A DNA stretch of 64,000 nucleotides, from positions 310,001 to 374,000 of the forward strand of contig VCJN01000285.1 of NCBI GenBank assembly GCA_006384855.1, read 5' to 3'. Of the stretch, positions 45,410 through 58,400 are shown piece after piece. The notes beneath the pieces are model-generated. The model saw nothing but the letters and a program-made list of their open reading frames with translations, was not told the origin of the DNA and did not search any database. Within the stretch, counting starts at the first letter, position 1, and the number at the start of each line of letters is the position of its first letter. The DNA is from Tetraselmis striata. Lineage: Eukaryota > Chlorophyta > Chlorodendrophyceae > Chlorodendrales > Chlorodendraceae. Position numbers and translations under genes: made by a program.

Positions 45410-47306
45410 CGGATAGGTTACTAGTACCATCGGGTTTCAGTACGGGCTGCCCACCGCCCGCGAGCCTTGCGCTTCCGGCTGGGGAGCTACTTAGGACAGC
45501 CACTAGCAGGTCGTCTGCCATCTGCCATCTCGCTGCCTTCGGCAGCACCGTCCCGTTTCCGCCTTCGCTCTGCGGGCTCCTTCTCCGACTCCCTCCACCC
45601 CCCCTTTCGCTGAATAACCTTCCTGGCCATAAAATGGCGCTTTTCTGTGTAAAACGTATCCTTTTAAGCAAAAAAAACAGACTCGATTGCATGTTGAAAG
45701 CTGCCCAACTCGTAGAGAGGCTGCAAGGGTTTCACCGGTGCCGGTCCTGTCCCGGGGGCGAAAAAAACAAATCGCAATGTACTCGAGGTGTCTCGGATCA
45801 CGCTGGGAAGTTTCGCGATGAAGCCAAGTACTGCGGAGCCCCCGCTATTTAAAAACACCTAACGACGCAACCAGCGGTGCACATGCAGCCGATGTCGACA
45901 GCAGCGGCGCGTTGTCGTCTACGTCGTCTAGGCAGAGCAGACGACTGCGACAAGCAGCGCGGAGGTTGCTGGATTGTTGCTGGCTCGCCCCGCCGTGCCG
46001 GCCGGCCGGGTATGCAGACATATGTTTCCGGCCTCAGGAACGCCCACCCACATCCTATTAGAGCTGACCGACAGCCCCCCAATAAACATCCATCAGTGCC
46101 TGCCTATAGACTGAAAAGTGCTTGCGGACTTTACCTCCGGCCAGTTTCCTACCAGCAGCAAAGCTCGCACTGTTCGCGGCCCGTTAACAGCATCAACGCT
46201 CATCAGCCATTCACTCGTCCTTCAATCGTCCTATATATTACTCGCCATACTACGGGGTATATCCGCCCTTCTGCCGCCCGCATACTACGACCACGAGTAC
46301 AGGTAAAGTATTCCGAGTACTGCAGTGCCGCCGCCTGGCGGGAGGCGAACCGTCGCGACTCACGCCGCAACGCAACCTGCGGCTGACTTCCCCGTGAAGA
46401 GCGTGATTCCTCACACAGGCGACGGCGCAGAGGGCAGCACGGGATAGAAAGGTATGTCTCGCGTACTGCGCCGATATCGTCTCTCCATCCAGGCTTGCCG
46501 TGGGTGGAGGTAGTACACATATAGCACAATCGAGGACTCTCGCCCATTACGGCGGGCCCGCGTGGTTCTATCATTGATATTATACCTCTACCTCCCGCTG
46601 CTCGGCGGCAGGCGCAACCTGTCTGGGTAGCTATTAACGCCCTTCTCTCAGGCAAGAACCCTTCTCTCGGCGCCATATACTAGTGAACGATACACCGATA
46701 CCGATCCCGCGTTCCTGTGAAGCACCTCGCCCCCTCACCCCCTGGACCCCCCCCCCCCCCCCCCCCCACCACACACACCCGTGCACGGCACGCGTACTAC
46801 GGCGTTGCCCAGTCGGCTTATGTTGGGGCGGCGGTTACTCTGTTAATGCGGTGAATACGGCAGATACAGTACCTCAAATATAACCCCTGCAACGCCATGC
46901 GAGAGATGCCATGTCTATCACAGTCTGTATCCTTACAGCAACCTAGTGTACACGCGGGCAACTCGCGAGGGCGGCCGTTATTCACTACGTATTTACTCGG
47001 AATGATCCATAGAAGCCGGCGCAGGGAGCATCTCGCGAAGCATGCTCATTGAACATACATTATAAGTGGCATCGCGCTGGTGTATGGACTTTTCAATTCG
47101 ACGAATAGGTGTTCATGACAGCTATGCCAGGCAGCAGCCGCACATGTTGACGTATCAGCCGCGCAGAATAAAGGGACACACACCATACTGATTTTTCGTC
47201 ACGCGTGAAACCGCTACCCACGGCGACGGAGTAGGGCCGCGAGGCTAATGAACAATTGCCTGACCTCAGGAGTTTTCGCTTCCCGGCAGCAGGGGCGACA
47301 CCCGCG
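45410..47306. other. Non-coding interval with short repeats and a poly-C run
   Basis: The 22-base block CAGACTCGATTGCATGTTGA(AA) occurs at about 44983 and again at about 45678. Segment 45735-45780 resembles the inverse of 1205-1262. A 21-nt C run lies at 46747-46767. No gene recognised. Confidence 0.45.
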
Positions 47307-50300
47307 ATGGCTCAGGATCCAGCGTCTGGAGGGCGTCCCGCGCCCCCCGGGGAGCAAGGCGCCAGCGATGTGCTGCCCGCCAACACCGGCGACGCGGCCT
47401 TTCTCGCCAGCCAGGTGCTGTGCCTCGAGATTGCGCAGAACATGGGGCGAGTCCCCCCTCTCCCCCCACCCCCCCTCCCCCCCCTCCGCCTCTCTGCCCC
47501 ATCGGCTGACAGGTGTCTACATCGCCTGCCTATCCCCTTCGTGACCAGTCCTCTCGCCAGTCAAATGCCTCTCAAATTGTCAGTCACTTCTGTTTCGACT
47601 TATCCGCTGGAACCCCCTACAGGCCGGAGGCCGCCAGCAGCGCCAACGTGTCCGCTGAGGCTTCCGAGCTCCTGAGCCACCAGCAGTCCACCAAGTCCCG
47701 CTTTGTCAACATCTCCACCGGTGAGAGCCGCCCATGCCCTTCCAGCCCGGGATCGCGGCGCCGGCCGCCGGCACAAGCCAACCACAGCGCTGACCGTACG
47801 CGTGGCCTACGCGTGCCAGGCATGCGGCTGCGCTACCTGGAGTACGGGCAGGGCGACATGGTGGTGGTGCTGCTGCACGACATCGCCGAGTCGGCCGCCA
47901 TCTGGGACCCCTTTGCGCGCGAGCTGGCCTCAGAGGGCTTCAGGTAGGGGCGCCGGACACGCTGCCGGGAGCTGCCTGTCCCTGGCACATGCACCCAGGT
48001 ACCACCCGCTCGCAAGGGCTCTGACGCCCTGTTGCCCGTGACACAGGGTGCTGGCGGTAGATCTGCGCGGGCACGGCGATTCCACATGGTCCTCCTCCGG
48101 CGACTACACTCCGCCGATCATGGCCGCGGACCTGGAGGCGATGCTGCTAGAGCTGGACCTGTACGTGCGGCCGGTGGCGCTGGTGGGCGCGGGGCTAGGG
48201 GCCGCTGTGGCCGCCGCGCTGGCTGCGCGCGCGCCGCGCCTGGTGGGCGCGCTTGCCACCATCGGCTTCTCCCCCTTCCCGCCCGAGGATGCCCACCCTG
48301 GAGAGCCGGCGGCGAAGGTGCACCCCGAGTTTGCGTTCTTCTTCGCGCAGGCGCTCAGCGCCCCGGGTGAGGGCGCCCACATGCCCGCCCACAGGCTGCT
48401 GTAGCTTCAAGAGAGCAGGCATTCTGCAATGTGTTCTCGATGTGCGCCATGCACAGGCTACATGCCGTCATGCTGTGCGGTGCTGCAGCTGTTTGTTGCA
48501 AGTTTGATAGCGCGCACGGGACTCACAGTGATTTTGCCGGCAGAGAGAGAGAGGGAGGGAGGGAGAGCGCTCGCCCCCCCCTCCCCCCCCCCCCCCCCCC
48601 CCCCTTTCCCAGTCACGGGCGGCATCAGCCGCTCTGCACAGCCTTTCCTCATTTCGCTGCATTGCGCCCACGCAGGCAGACGCCTCGTGCTCTTGGCAGG
48701 CCGACTGACACGCTGCGCTGTCCACCCTGACGGCGCAGGGCTCCCCACCGCGCTGTCCTTCCTCGGCGCCGCTCGCGCGCTGGGCCTCCCAGGGTTCGGC
48801 ACGCTGGAAGCAGCGGCCGCGCTGCCCGCCATGATGAAACCTGATGCCACCGGTGGCGGCGGCAGGTTAGCCTGTGCCGCCACCCCCCCTCCCGTTCCGC
48901 ACCCTCCACACCGGCTCCATCAGATGGTTGGAAAACGTGATGTTCCCTATTATTTACTCTGGTCAAAGCGCCCTCCTCATCTCACTGCTGTTGCGGCAGT
49001 GTGGCACAGTACGTGTTTGTCTGTTCTGAAAATTGGGTAGCCCATCAGGAGGGTGCCGGTATATTGCCACAGCGCGGGAGGGGCATGCCATCGGATTTGG
49101 CGCATAATTCCATGATGCGCGAAAGGGCGATGTCGGCCGAGAGCCCGGCGGCGCGGTGCGTGGTGCGCCATGGCGGTGGCAACGGGCTAGCAGACAATGG
49201 CGATACTGCGACTATCGTATTTCATCTAGGGGCCCTATACCTTTTAAGTCGCCGATCGGTAATCTGGAAACAATTTGGTGACTCGCTCCAGTAGAGAAAA
49301 ACTCGGTAAGCCGGGGGTGCTGCCGACATCGGATTCTGCGGAGCGCTGCAGGTGTTTATTTGTACACGCCTGACGGAACCGCTGTGTCCCTCCCCATCTG
49401 GAGGGGCTGCAGCAGTGCGTTGGCGAGTTTTACGCAGACGTTCCGCTACTCTTGTGAACTCCGCTACTCGGGGACACGGGGGGGGGGGGGGGGGGGGGGG
49501 AGGGGCACACAGGGATGCCACTGCTTTGTCATGTAGGACGCAATTCTACAGTGCCTCCACTCAATAATGAAAATTTCATCATGTGGCAACTGCGATACCC
49601 TGGAATGACCATGATTGACGCTTTAACCCTCCAGCATCTAACATGCGTCATTTTCGCCCCCCTATCCGGCCACTGCCTGGGCTGCACTTGGGTGGCAGGC
49701 AGCGGTGAACAGTTCCTGCGTTTTGCGCCGTGCTACGGCGCAGCTCCCAGGGCCCACTCGTCTAATGGGTCGTGGCTTATCAGCGGCAGCCTTATCTGAC
49801 GCTTATGCCTTTGGTGTCGCCGTCGACTTCGGTAAGGGGAGGGGTCATATCAGTCAATCATCGTATACTCACCAAGCGTGCTTTATAACTGGCAACCTAC
49901 TGACTATACACACACCCAACACACTGACTACAATCTGTGATTTAGAGGTGTTTCGAGCTCTCAGCTTGCCGCTGGTTTCTCCAAACCGCGTTGATCACCG
50001 CCAGCCGCCCAACTCGCCACATGTCGGGAAGTATTGAGAGTAGTGATTAAGTGGTTAATAACCCCCGGCTAGATAACTTGGCGAATTTAAGATAATCAGC
50101 TCATGGCCAGCTGCATGTATACGTGGTGGTGGTGGTGGTGGTGTGGGGGCTGTGTATCCCTCCCTGACGTTATAGCCCCCCACCCCCCCTTTCCCGGCGG
50201 TTCCTGCACGGAACACCGCAGGTGGATCATGAGAATGGACCCCCGCTGGTACTGCGAGTGGTCGGCGGAGGAATCGCGGCGCCAAGCCGTAAACATCACG

Positions 50301-50348
50301 TGCATGACGCACGTAATTGGCGGCGAGCGCAGCACCAGGGTACGCCTG

Positions 50349-50381
<33 letters not shown>

Positions 50382-51673
50382 GTCGTGACTACAGTACGTG
50401 GCGCAGCGCATAACAGCAATATCGTCGAAATCGAGCTAGAAAATAAAAAAATCGGGCTCCGTCACGGTCTTTGGGTGCCATGAAATATATCAGGCGGGAG
50501 CCACTTCGTATTGGGGAGTTAGGGCCCCAAAACCCCATCCCATGCTGTGCCGTTATATACTAGCAGTACGTGGCACAGCACATCATGCCATTAAAATGAG
50601 AGAACCATCGAAAATGGGACTAAAAATCCCCAAACCGCATCCGCAAAGATTGCATTGGGCCAATAAGTAAAGATTCTGAGAGGTGCGACAGATCGGACGG
50701 TCTGCCTCATCCCAGTGATCTCGCATCGCAAGGGCGGCATGTGCACCATACACCATGATCTCTTGCAGCGCGATCGGTCGCCATGCGCAAACCCTCCCCA
50801 CCCCGCAGACCGATGTGGTTAGTGCCCAGCCCCCATCAAAAGCGAAATATGTGTCGGCGCCTGCCTTCGCGTCCCTCCATTGCTGCCTTTCCATCTCTGC
50901 AATTCCACAAGCGAGGAATTCAGCGAGTACAACCAGCGACCCACCGGGCGTGGATGACAGAAAATGGGGGGTGCGCTTTCAAATGTCAGCACCCACACTG
51001 CATAGCGGTCCCTTTAGCACATCGGAGGTTCGCCGCACCCTCTGGCATGCACCTTTGATGCCATTCGAGTAGGGCCTGTAGATTGTTCACTTCCCACAGA
51101 AGCGCTGAAATGGTGTCCAAGCAAGATCATGCTGTCCTCCCATCTGACAATGCTGGAAAACATCTTCCAGAGACATGATTCGTTCTAAGAACAAGAAGGG
51201 CCGTACGTTTGCGGGCGCGGACTGACATGGGCGGGGCGGGTTCCGGCATGCAGGCGTCGGGGCGCGCCGTGAAGAGGCTGGCGGAGAGCATGCGCGCAGC
51301 GGCGGCTGTGGACGTCAGCGTGCTGCCGGGCCTGGGCGACCACCCGGTGGCGCAGGCCCGAGACGTCTCGAGCGGTCTGTACAACCGCCTGGCGGACTTC
51401 CTGACGGAGGCCATCCCGTCGCTGCGCCGCGTGAACAAGGAGACGCGCGCCCCGGAGGCGCTGGGCCTACGCCCGCTGCCGCAGTTCGCCAGCCTGGAGG
51501 AGGCAATGCGCGCGCTGCGGCCGCGCGCCGTCCCCACAGCGGAGGCGGTAGAGGCGGAGCTGCGCAAGCTGGCGGCGGAGGACGACTGCCCCAGTGAGGA
51601 GGACGAGGCGCCGAACGGCCACCAGACCGCGCTCGCCAAGGACTCCTCGCAGTACTTTGGCTTTGTCGGCTAA
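47307..51673 (+). CDS. Alpha/beta-hydrolase-fold protein, seven exons, 448 aa, nucleophile Ser absent
   Basis: Exons 47307-47446, 47623-47720, 47820-47943, 48047-48366, 48739-48865, 50222-50339 and 51254-51673 join in phase from ATG to TAA. The hydrolase core is clear: LRYLEYGQGDMVVVLLHD, IWDPFARELASEGFRVLAVD, LRGHGDST, then VRPVALVGAGLGAAVAAALA. Here the nucleophile elbow GxSxG reads GAGLG, with Gly at residue 170 in the Ser position (codon at 48192-48194). An acidic residue candidate is in HVIGGERST, and His339 lies in LPGLGDHPVAQ, where the catalytic His normally sits. The protein may therefore be non-catalytic, or use another chemistry. A ~100-residue Ala/Glu-rich C-terminal extension follows. 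Intron 1 has a GC donor; introns 5 (1,356 nt) and 6 (914 nt) are long. No signal peptide is obvious. Confidence 0.82.
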
Positions 51674-52723
51674 CCTGCAAGGGAAGGATGCGATCATTCG
51701 CGCGAATACACCGGATGTGTCGGTGTGTAAGCTTGCTGTGTCAATATTGATGTGCCGGGAGAGCGATCCGAAGGCCGCACCTTCCAGCTGTTTTCAAGTG
51801 AGCATAGGACAGCCCTCAAAGGGCTCACATGCAGCAGGCACAGCCGACCGTATGCAGGTTGATGTCTCGGGCCGTCAGACGGCTCGCCTGTGGCAGCAAT
51901 GCTGACCAGGGGCAAGTTGGGACATAGTTGAAATTTGTTGTCAAGAAACGCCAGCCATGCGGTTCCAGTGCAGTCCCTCCAGGCTTGAGCTGCAGCTATA
52001 CAGAGACAGATGCCGTGTCCACCGGATGTTGGGCATTTCTGAAGAGATCATGAGGCAATATTTTGGTAACTGCAGAGGGAGGGGGGGGGGAGACTTATCG
52101 TGGTCTTGATCTTCTCTTGCCTCATTCTTCATCTCTGCAGAATACCAGTGTGGCCCTGGCCCACAGGCCACCAGCAAACATACCACAACCTGCGGGCTAT
52201 GCCGTCATTGATGTCATTCAGAGGGAGCCCAGCGGGATGGTTTCAGACGGCGACGGGCAGTGCATCCCAACAGCCTTTGCCCCCCAACTTTCATCGCGGG
52301 CTGGCTTGATACAATTAGGATGACATCACGGGCCTGGCAGTTACTCTACTGGGATGCGGTGATGCCTTCAAACCGCCCACAACTTCATGCAGGAAGCTTT
52401 CTCTCTCTCTCCCTCTCTCTCTCTTCGTGTACGCGCTTTACATCTCTCATTCGAGATAGCCATCATTGATACAGCTGCAGGCTGTTCACGCACACAGTTT
52501 GTCAAAGCGTGGCATGGCTTGCATGTTTGGTGCTTGATGCATTCGAACACTTAAGAGTGTTCGGCGATAACATCATTCCATTTGCTGTGCGACTAAATGC
52601 CAGGCATGGCAGCAAGCATCCACCCTTGCATATCCGACACTATAATTGTAGCAGGTCGCAAGTTCCACGCTGATCACAGAGTCACGCAATCCCAGGGGCA
52701 GCCGTGTTCGCGCGCCTATTTAA
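51674..52723. other. Intergenic interval with CT microsatellite
   Basis: TGTAA, the chlorophyte poly(A) signal, occurs near 51725, about 50 bp after the hydrolase stop. A CT-rich microsatellite lies at about 52398-52424. No gene seen. Confidence 0.45.
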
Positions 52724-53274
52724 CTACTTCCAGATAGCCTCCAGGGCTGCAGCCAGGGAATTCGTCCCACTCCAGGGGCAGCCCCGCTCTTGCCCCCACT
52801 CGAGCACTGCCAGGTCGCCCGCCATGGCCGCCCAGTCGCAGGTCTTGTCGGGCAGCACCCAGTCGCGAGTCTGCATCCCGCACTGCAGCACGTGCAGCCC
52901 ACCGATATGTACCACCGTTTCCATCGCCCGTCCGTCGTCGACGAGCGTGCAGCCCTGCTTGTCCGCCCAGGAGAGCAGACTCTCCACCCTTTTCGTCAGC
53001 ACGTCGAGGTACCTCCGGCTGCCGCCGCCGTCGTTGGCGCTTCCATCGACTGAAGCGACTGTTGCCGTGGCGTCCACACCTTCTCAGCTTCTCTCGACGT
53101 CCGGCACACGCCGCGCGGCACGCCGCGCCAGATGCTGCCTGCGAAATCGACGCCAAAACTTGCTCTCATGCGACCATGGAGCTGTTGGGCAACCACCGCC
53201 CACTCGTCAGCCGACAGCTCAGGGCAGCCGCTGCCTGCCGCTTCGGGGGCAACTTTATTGGCGGCCGTCTGCAT
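52724..53274 (-). CDS. Ankyrin-like repeat protein, ~180 aa, probable frameshift
   Basis: From an ATG at 53274 the minus strand reads CPELSADEWAVVAQQLHGRM, an F-box-like start, and then at about 53085 the frame changes. It resumes as VDATATVASVDG and runs to a TAG at 52724. The second part contains VHIGGLHVLQCGMQTRDWVL and then MAGDLAVLEWGQERGCPWSG, the ankyrin-type unit (AA-x-GHLEVLQWA-x-x-x-GCPW) that is common in algae and protists. Such proteins act as protein-binding scaffolds. Deleting two bases at a GTGT (about 53083-53086) would join the parts, so this is either a recent frameshift, an assembly error, or an intron I could not define. The gene is short compared with usual multi-repeat relatives and may be truncated. 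Confidence 0.5.
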
Positions 53275-55172
53275 CGAGCGTGGTGCCAGAACCTCGTCGC
53301 CGATATCGGGTGCGACGTTAACGGCGGGGAAGCGCCGGTGTCGGCTTGTCGGCTGGCGTCGTAGTTGTGGCGGCGGCTCGCTCGGCGAAGGCTCGGCTTG
53401 TCCAAGGAACTGGACCTCGCCAAGCTTACCCTGTCTGAAACGACAGGCCGAATGACATTAGGTGCCTATTTGGCTGTCGTCGGAGAATGCTTTTGCTTAT
53501 GTTGTCGGCTGCTACCAGGTTTACGTCGGATCTGCTTGACGTCAGGGGTGGGCTGAAACATATTGCGAGCAGAATCGACGAGCAGGCAGTAGAGCTCAGG
53601 GCGCTAGTTCCCAGCAACCGGAAACCAGACCTGCTAGACTGGAATCTCGGAACCTTCCGTCTTTCCATGAGTGGTTAGAAACGGCCGCGGCGTGGAGACG
53701 GCACAACCGCACAGCCAGGCGGACTGGGTGGGGAAAGTGATGGAGTAGTACCTGGACATCCTTTCTTAGGTAGAGATTAATAAGGTTGAGATTAACAGTC
53801 TGATAGTCGCATTCGTGGCAGTGGCAGGCGTCTCGAAGAAAGTCCCTTAATTGCTATATTTCGATACTCTCGTCGCCACTGCAATTTTCAAACTGAGGAA
53901 GCTCGGGACAGCCTGCGGCCGCGCAAGCAGTGCCTACGTCCCCACGAACTTCGCCTTGCGCCTGCTTCTCGCGCCGGCTGCTGCGGTCGGACGGAGGCCC
54001 CGACAACGAATGAACGAACAATGTCCTGCCATCTGACATGGTATCGGAGCATTGCGTGCTTTTTTTTTCCGCGCCCGCGGTCGGCGGGAGTGACGGGATG
54101 GATGGCGATGATGACAGGAATGTCGCTGGTTTCGGAGCACCGCGGTTGTCGGTTCACGCGCCGTCGTCGATCTACTACCCGTACCTGTACCTACTACTAC
54201 TATCGTGCAGCGCGAGGGATTTAGTCGCTGTAGGGATTACCGATTAGGTACCGACGATACCTGAGCGGGAATGACGTGATGATGAGCGCAGTGGCGGGGG
54301 CGACGACGACCAGTCGCTACCCGTACGAATCTGGTGGATGCACTACGGTACCGCCAGTCGTACTGCCCGCGGAGCAAGCACATCGGCTTGTCCAGAAGTG
54401 CGAAGTCGCAGCGGTTTGGTCGCCGACTTTGGCTAGTCGCAGCACACAGATCGCGCCTGCTCAGCCTCTCCCGGTCCCCGGTTCGCATAAGACTGCCAAG
54501 CTGGCCGCCGTGGCAGCGCGTTTGGTAGCACCACCGCCGCACTCAGGTGCGACCCCACCTGCCACTGCGGCTCAGTGGCTATGCGACGCGAAGGTGGCGC
54601 GCGCCTGATGAGGATGCGCCTTCGCGCTCTCGTTTGCACCGCACCCACTCCTTCCCCACCCTCTCCCCTTTTCATCCTCGTCCCGTGCGCGTGTCGCGTG
54701 TTCTCGCTGCACGAGCCGAGACTCGCTTTCTGTCTTTCCCCGGTAGGAGGGGCGGCAGGCTGCGGCAGACTAGGGGCAGTCGCCGTCGTCGATAATTAGG
54801 GTAGTCGGCCGCGCCATCGCCCGCCGCCGCCGCTGTGGTGACCGCCCCTGGCTTGCGTTCACCACGCAGCAGCACAAGGAGGATCAGACAACAGATAACT
54901 GCACTTACAGGGCAGCACCTGCACGGGCCACGGCGCTATTCACCTGCGCGGTGCCCAGCCGCAGTTCTGCCCCGTGCGCCTGGCCGGCTGCATCGCCGCG
55001 AGGGGGATGCTGCCGTCATCGGGCGTGTTGGCGATTTTTAGCGCGATGACCGCGATATCGTGAGGGCACTGACAGCCCGCACGCCCCGCTTCGTGGACCC
55101 CAGCTTGAGCTTCGCCCCAACAGCTCTGTGAGGTACGCCCCCCGCCCGCCGCACTACTGCTGCCAGCGATGT

Positions 55173-55203
<31 letters not shown>

Positions 55204-55495
55204 GGGGGGGTTGGCGGTGCTGGCGATGGTCGCCGGCTGGGGCGCTGGCTACGCTGCTTTACAGGGCGGCAGCGTCACACCTTCGCAGCTTGACTGATTG
55301 GATGTGCACGTAATTGTACCAGGGGCTTTGCTAGAGTAGCAGGGCACTGTGGGGAGTGCCCGCAGGCAAGGCTGCAGACAACCGCCAGGCCGCTCTGCCC
55401 CAAAGCCGCGGCTTTCTCTTCACCCGGGCCAGGCGTGCCTCCCCGTGGGGGACAGCACAGCCGCATCGCTTCCCACGCCGGCAGACCTCGCCGCG
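53275..55495. other. Intergenic interval, no supported gene
   Basis: GC-rich frames exist on both strands but show no recognisable domain or consistent exon chain. A GT run passing directly into a 24-nt G run lies at 55171-55210. Confidence 0.45.
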
Positions 55496-58400
55496 ATGAG
55501 CTCCACCCCGTCCCCTATGGGCGGCCTCGTCGACTCGGGTCTCAGCAACGGCAGCAGCAATGGCACCGCCTTCCCTCCGCCGCCGGGCGCCGGCCAGTCC
55601 CAGGCGCTGCCCCCGGCACCGTTCTTTCAGCCCCCGCCGCCACCAGTCCTGGACCAGATTCTGTCTACTGGGGACAGCAACGCCATCAACACCTCCGATG
55701 CCGAAATCACTCAATGGTTTGCCATCATCCCCGATCAATTCACACATGGCTTGGTAGTACTCTCATTTGTTATTTAATATCTGCGATTTGTTATTTAAAA
55801 CCCTAAAGATACACACACGCAGTGGGCGCAACGCGCATGCCTGGTAACTGACATTTGGTCCACGACTCCAATGCCGCGTGTCCACCGTGGTTTCAGGCTC
55901 GGGCTGTACATCGGCTTGGCGGTCCTGATGGCCATGGTGTTTGTCATTCTGCGCCCCTTCCACCCAGCCCTCCAAGCCAGGCTGGTAGGTGCCCGTCCCC
56001 GCCCGTCCGCATCCGCACCCGCCACATTATAGCCCCCTCGTGAGTCACTTCAGCCATACCCCGGCGCTCTCCGTGTGTCCCGCTGCCACTGACGCGCCTC
56101 GATCCTCGCCTGCAGCTGTTCAAGGGGATTGTGCGTAGGCCGCCCGCGCTGCCAGGGAAGAGGTGCCGCTGGATATGGTATGCGCCCATCTCACAGCCCA
56201 GGCGGCGTGCTGTCCTGATGAGGTCGGGGGCCTTGAGGCATTGAAATATCCGATCAGCCTCTCCTGTGCCGCGTCCCCGGGGGTCGCATGACCTGACACG
56301 CCGCGCAGGTCCTGGCTGGTCCCGGTGCTCTTCACCCCGCAGGCCGAAGTCATCCGAACCGCGGGCCTCGATGCGCAGGTGAGCCGCTGGTTGATGCCAC
56401 AAATAACTGTCTATGTCCCTGTCCAAGACCCCCCCCCCCCCCCCCCTTGCCCCCCCACACACACACCCCTCCTCCCACCGGCTGACATGCACTTGCTCCG
56501 CCGTGCAGATGTACCTGACGATACTGTCGGTGGGCTTCTGCTTCTTCTTTGGCGCGTCCGCCTTCATCTACCTCACGCGTGCGCACCCTCTCCCCCCACG
56601 CGGCGCCTTGTAGTACTGTGCATGGCGGCACACTTTCACAGCAATGGCAGCGCCTGAGCGGGGCGCGCTCCTCGGGGCTGTCCCCCGCAGTGGTGCCGCT
56701 GCACCTGTCGGCGACGGACGCAGGGTGGCTGAAGGACTTTGGGGACAACCTGACGTTTGTGGGCAACAGCTCCTCCATCTGCGTCGGAACCAACGGCAGC
56801 GACGGGAACGACACAAGTTTTATAGCCTGCTACTTCACGAGTCCTTTCTCCAGCATCAGCATGCGCAGGATCCCGACCGGGTCGCCGCTGCTGTGGTGCG
56901 TTGCCGGAGGGCCGACCGCTTTCTCATAACATCTCATGTTTGCTATACGTCTGGGAGAGGGTCAGTCGCTTGCCTGCCGCGCCCATGCAGGTGCCACTTT
57001 GTGGTCTTCTACATCATCATGGGATGGGCGTTTGCTCTCAACATGTGGATCTTCAAGACGTACACGCAGCTGCGCCACGCGTTCCTGGGGCGAGGCAGGT
57101 CCCCTCTGCCCCCGGGAGCGCCGCTCCCCGTACCTTGCCTGCCAGCCCTCCGTGGCCCGTGATGACCCTGTGCGTTTGGCTCCGCTCCTTGCTCTTAGTC
57201 ATGGACGCAGCAGCCCTGGCTGAGAGCCAAGCGGAGCTGCCCGCGCTCTCATGGCGCGCGCTGCTCCACAACTGCGTGGAGTTCCCGACTAGCTGCTGCG
57301 GCGGGGCTGGCGGCGAGGAGGGGGCCGACGACCGGGAGGGGGTGCTCGAGGTCGGGACGGCGGCCGCGGCCGTGGCGCTCGCGAGGAGGCTGAGCTACGC
57401 TGGGAAGCGGAAGCACCCGAGTGACGGCGCCAAGAAGAACGACCAACGCCGTAATGCGTCCCCTGAGAAGAACGACCGACGCAGCGCCCTCGAAGTACGT
57501 CCTTCGCTTTTGCGTGCGCTCCATGCCGTGAAGCATGCGCCCTATTACGCAGCTTTGCCGCTGCGTCTTACTTCCGACCTCCATCTTACAGAGGAAACCC
57601 GTAACATGCTAAGCGGGCGTTGCTCGAGAACTGTACGAGTCACACTCGCACGACTAGTAACACCGCAATACGCTAATGTTGTGATGAATGCGGCGCAGCA
57701 TTGGCATGGCGATTACAAAAGAGGAATGTACGGAACGCTGGGTTGTGGGCCGTGCGACGACTGCGCAAAATTGTGTGTGTATGCAATGGCCGATTCAGTG
57801 AATATTTCAGAATCAGAATTGCAGTGCCACTTGGAGCTGACGCTGATTCCCGGGCCGCAGGTTTACTGCTCTGGGTCATCTGAGGCAAGCTGTGGTGTGC
57901 TCGCTGCAGGACACGGTGTACAAAGCTATGAGCCAGTCGCGCTGGGGGTCCGAAACTTCACACGTGAGCGGCGCGCTCTCTGGAGGAAGCGCCGGCGCCG
58001 TGAGGAGTCCCGCAGGCGCTCGCATGGACCCTGCGCCGGCGGAGCTCTCCATGATCCGGGAGGCCCCCAACGGAGGCGCCCAGCCGCCCAGGCTGCAGCT
58101 GACGGGCGCCACTCCCAGCTCCCAGCAAGCCGTCCGTGGCGCGAGCACCCCTGCCTACAAAGCGGCCCGCGGCAATCATGGCCCGCACTTCCCGGTCGAG
58201 CGCCCGTCCGTGCTGCGCGTCAAGATGGCACCCACCGAGCAGATCGACGGCAAGGCGCGCTACGCGCCGGCCGAGCTCTACGCTGTGCTCGTCACCGGTA
58301 TCCCTCGGCTCGAGAAGCAGAGGTCTGCCCCCCCCCCCCCCCCCCCCCCTTCCCACGTCCCTACCCAAACAAGCAAACCAATACACCTGGGGAAGACATT

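Noticed and set aside
53360..54640. Several GC-rich frames near 54276-54608
   Set aside because: Low-complexity composition, no domain, and no consistent splice chain.
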